A stretch of 6,828 nucleotides of DNA. Origin: Desulfuromusa sp. (GTDB lineage Bacteria; Desulfobacterota; Desulfuromonadia; Desulfuromonadales; Geopsychrobacteraceae). The notes under the pieces are model-generated. The model made no database searches and was not told the origin of the DNA. It saw nothing but the letters and a program-made list of their open reading frames with translations. Shown one piece after another: positions 5,104 through 6,828 of the stretch. Within the stretch, counting starts at the first letter, position 1, and each line of letters starts with the position of its first letter. The translations under genes were made by a program, and so were the position numbers. The stretch is from the NCBI GenBank assembly GCA_023145655.1, contig JAGLDI010000068.1:1-6828 (forward strand), in the 5' to 3' direction.

Positions 5104-6828
5104 CTACTCTTCGTCTTCAAAAAGGTGATATTTTTCCCGAAACTGTTCTAATTCGTTCTGAGTGTCCTCACGTTTTGCATCTGCTTTTGCTGAACGTCGG
5201 GTTGCCTTATCCAGTTCAACTTTGATAGTTTCCAAGCTTTTGCGCAGGGATTCAAGTTCCTCTTCCGATTTGTCTCCCTGCCTTGCTGCTATCATTTCTT
5301 TCAAGTTTTGTTCGAAATCTTCTTTGATTTTATCCAGCTCTGTTTCTGCATCTTCAACTCTCTCTGTTGCCGCAGTAAACAGGTCTTTGACTTCAGCTAG
5401 CTGACCGGCAATACCGGCATCAGGTTCAGCGTCTAACTGGATATCCTGGGCAGCCAGAACCATGGCAACAATTGGTAGATGTTGTAATAGATGGGCAATT
5501 TTAGCTCCACTCCCGTCGAAAATTTTCCCTTCCCTTAATATGACTGGAAGAAAAACTAAACTGGCGGTTTTTGAATGGGCAATGATTGTTTCACTGTCCC
5601 GATCTTCTGCCACGACGGCTTCAGCAACGATTCGGAAGCGATCCAGTTCTTCGGCCAGAGCTTCTTGGGTTGCCTGAGGGTTATTGTCCTCTATCGGTAG
5701 TAATACCCGCAAACTGGCACTTGACCAAAAGGGATCCCGAGTCATCAAATAACCGAGGAGTAACATCAGCGAACCATTTGCCCCCCGTTCGTACCAGATG
5801 TCAATTTGTCGCTGGTCTTCTTGCTGGTCGTACATATTTTGCCACTTTTGTTCCTCAGTATCAAAAATGACCAGGTTATAGTCGAGCCGTAAAGCCATTC
5901 GTAAAATTTTCCCATAAGTTTTCATGTTTTTACTCAGAAATTTTTCCAGAGAAAAACTGTTATGGTTGAGCAGTATGGTGTTGGCTCGTAGTGGACCAAT
6001 TCCGAAAGACTGGAGCAGAACTGAACTTCCAATTTCAAAATCCGGAGTACCGACAACCAGAGGAAAAGCTTGGACACCACTGCTGCTGATATCTTCATAA
6101 AGCTCTTTTTCAACTTGTTTCTTCTGTTGATGGAGCTGAATATTATTACCAACCAATAACCTGATGAGGGTGATTAAGCCACTCTTCCCACCCATCCAAG
6201 CTGCAAGTTGTAATAATGGTTGCCGCCGTTCATTTTTATCAGAAAAGATCAGAATTTGGGGGCGCCAATCGCGGGGATGCTCCAAATCTTGAGAAACTTG
6301 CAACAGGTGCTCACGAACTTGTTGCAGATGATAGGATCGGCGGCTGTCTGCCCAGCGAGTCTGCTGTGCCGTACGCTGGAGATATTGGTAAAGAATGTAG
6401 AGAACAGCAACGGCTAAAGCTCCGGATTTCCAATCAATGGCCAGCATGACCAACAGGCAGATCACGGCTCCAGCTAAGCTGATCCGATGGTGATACCATT
6501 TGAAACGGGGGCGGAAGGAGGGGCTTTCCGAGCGTGCCTCAAAGTAGGTTGCATAGTTTAATAACCCATAGGAGATCAGGAAGAACATGGCAACAATACT
6601 GGCAATCAGGTTAAGGTTGCCAAGACTGACAGTTAAAATTGCAATAGCCGCAGCAAGTAATACTCCCCGGCGGGGATTGTTTGTCGAACCAACGCCCTTG
6701 GCAAAGGGATTGAGAATTGGAAAAATTTTATCAGCTGCTAGTGCTTGCAGAATCCGTGGAGCACCGAGGAATGAAGCCATCGCAGAGGAGAGGGTCGCAG
6801 CAAAGACTCCCGCAGTAATCAGAACCGG
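5104..6828 (-). CDS. SLC12/APC-type permease (cation-chloride cotransporter-like), 5' end outside window
   Basis: The minus-strand frame is open to the window edge and gives 574 residues. The Met at 6780 is internal, because the upstream codons (VLITAGVFAATLSS) are clearly permease sequence. Several N-terminal membrane helices lie outside. Visible parts, numbered from the edge, are the loop SFLGAPRILQALAADKIFP (19-37), membrane helices at about 55-70 and 75-97 (SIVAMFFLISYGLLNYATYF), SPSFRPRFKWYHH (102-114), and paired helices at 116-150. These match SLC12 transporters, which carry Na+, K+ and Cl- in eukaryotes; the bacterial substrate is uncertain. A cytoplasmic domain follows, with a WRPQILIFSD strand like the SLC12 C-terminal domain. 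The last ~98 residues are charged heptad-like sequence, probably coiled coil, ending in FEDEE. No frameshift is seen. The gene converges on the 169-residue gene across 111 bases. Confidence 0.85.
   Translation of the reverse strand, partial: PVLITAGVFAATLSSAMASFLGAPRILQALAADKIFPILNPFAKGVGSTNNPRRGVLLAAAIAILTVSLGNLNLIASIVAMFFLISYGLLNYATYFEARSESPSFRPRFKWYHHRISLAGAVICLLVMLAIDWKSGALAVAVLYILYQYLQRTAQQTRWADSRRSYHLQQVREHLLQVSQDLEHPRDWRPQILIFSDKNERRQPLLQLAAWMGGKSGLITLIRLLVGNNIQLHQQKKQVEKELYEDISSSGVQAFPLVVGTPDFEIGSSVLLQSFGIGPLRANTILLNHNSFSLEKFLSKNMKTYGKILRMALRLDYNLVIFDTEEQKWQNMYDQQEDQRQIDIWYERGANGSLMLLLGYLMTRDPFWSSASLRVLLPIEDNNPQATQEALAEELDRFRIVAEAVVAEDRDSETIIAHSKTASLVFLPVILREGKIFDGSGAKIAHLLQHLPIVAMVLAAQDIQLDAEPDAGIAGQLAEVKDLFTAATERVEDAETELDKIKEDFEQNLKEMIAARQGDKSEEELESLRKSLETIKVELDKATRRSAKADAKREDTQNELEQFREKYHLFEDEE

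Noticed and set aside
5162..6449. Several plus-strand open frames of 65-94 codons opposite the permease gene
   Set aside because: They are antisense shadows of a long, clearly conserved coding region, lack ribosome sites and have low-complexity translations (Ser-rich runs).

Overview
The window looks like chromosomal DNA of moderate GC content from an anaerobic or facultative Gram-negative bacterium. My best guess is a member of the Desulfuromonadales (Geobacter, Desulfuromonas or Pelobacter relatives). The reasons are a tiny membrane-anchored two-heme c-type cytochrome, a GerMN-domain protein directly behind glutamate racemase, relics of a class III (anaerobic) ribonucleotide reductase operon, and an unnamed protein of a type I associate with deltaproteobacteria. 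This is inference from protein character, not a database match.

Layout. At 1-1151 (+), the end of a DUF3820-family protein overlaps a tRNA-dihydrouridine synthase by one base (TAATG). About 310 bases without a gene follow (1152-1462), with a possible promoter at its end. At 1463-2061 (+) lies a decayed nrdD-nrdG locus. Only the last ~41 codons of nrdD remain, including the glycyl-radical loop. They overlap an nrdG-like radical SAM activase that has no ATG, has Arg in place of one cluster cysteine, and seems to have lost its middle third. A strong two-way terminator (2016-2050) separates this relic from a two-gene minus-strand unit (2716 to 2068) encoding a small three-helix membrane protein and a two-heme cytochrome. 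From 2791 (+) a good sigma70-type promoter leads into murI (GTG start) and a GerMN-domain anchored protein, which are 19 bases apart. A 123-base possibly structured leader then precedes a 169-residue protein of unknown function. Facing it from the right edge (minus strand, 5104-6828, incomplete) is a cation-chloride-cotransporter-like (SLC12/APC) permease with a large cytoplasmic domain and a charged coiled-coil tail.

How the genes fit together. The intact genes are mostly housekeeping or envelope genes: tRNA modification, D-glutamate for peptidoglycan, an envelope GerMN protein and ion transport. The cytochrome and its membrane partner suggest a small electron-transfer module. The most informative part is the nrdDG relic, which implies this lineage has lost, or duplicated and discarded, an oxygen-sensitive ribonucleotide reductase. 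I see no CRISPR array, insertion sequence, tRNA, rRNA or defence system, and nothing that convincingly forms a new multi-gene system. The best candidates for new biology are the unnamed 169-residue protein and the membrane-protein/cytochrome pair.
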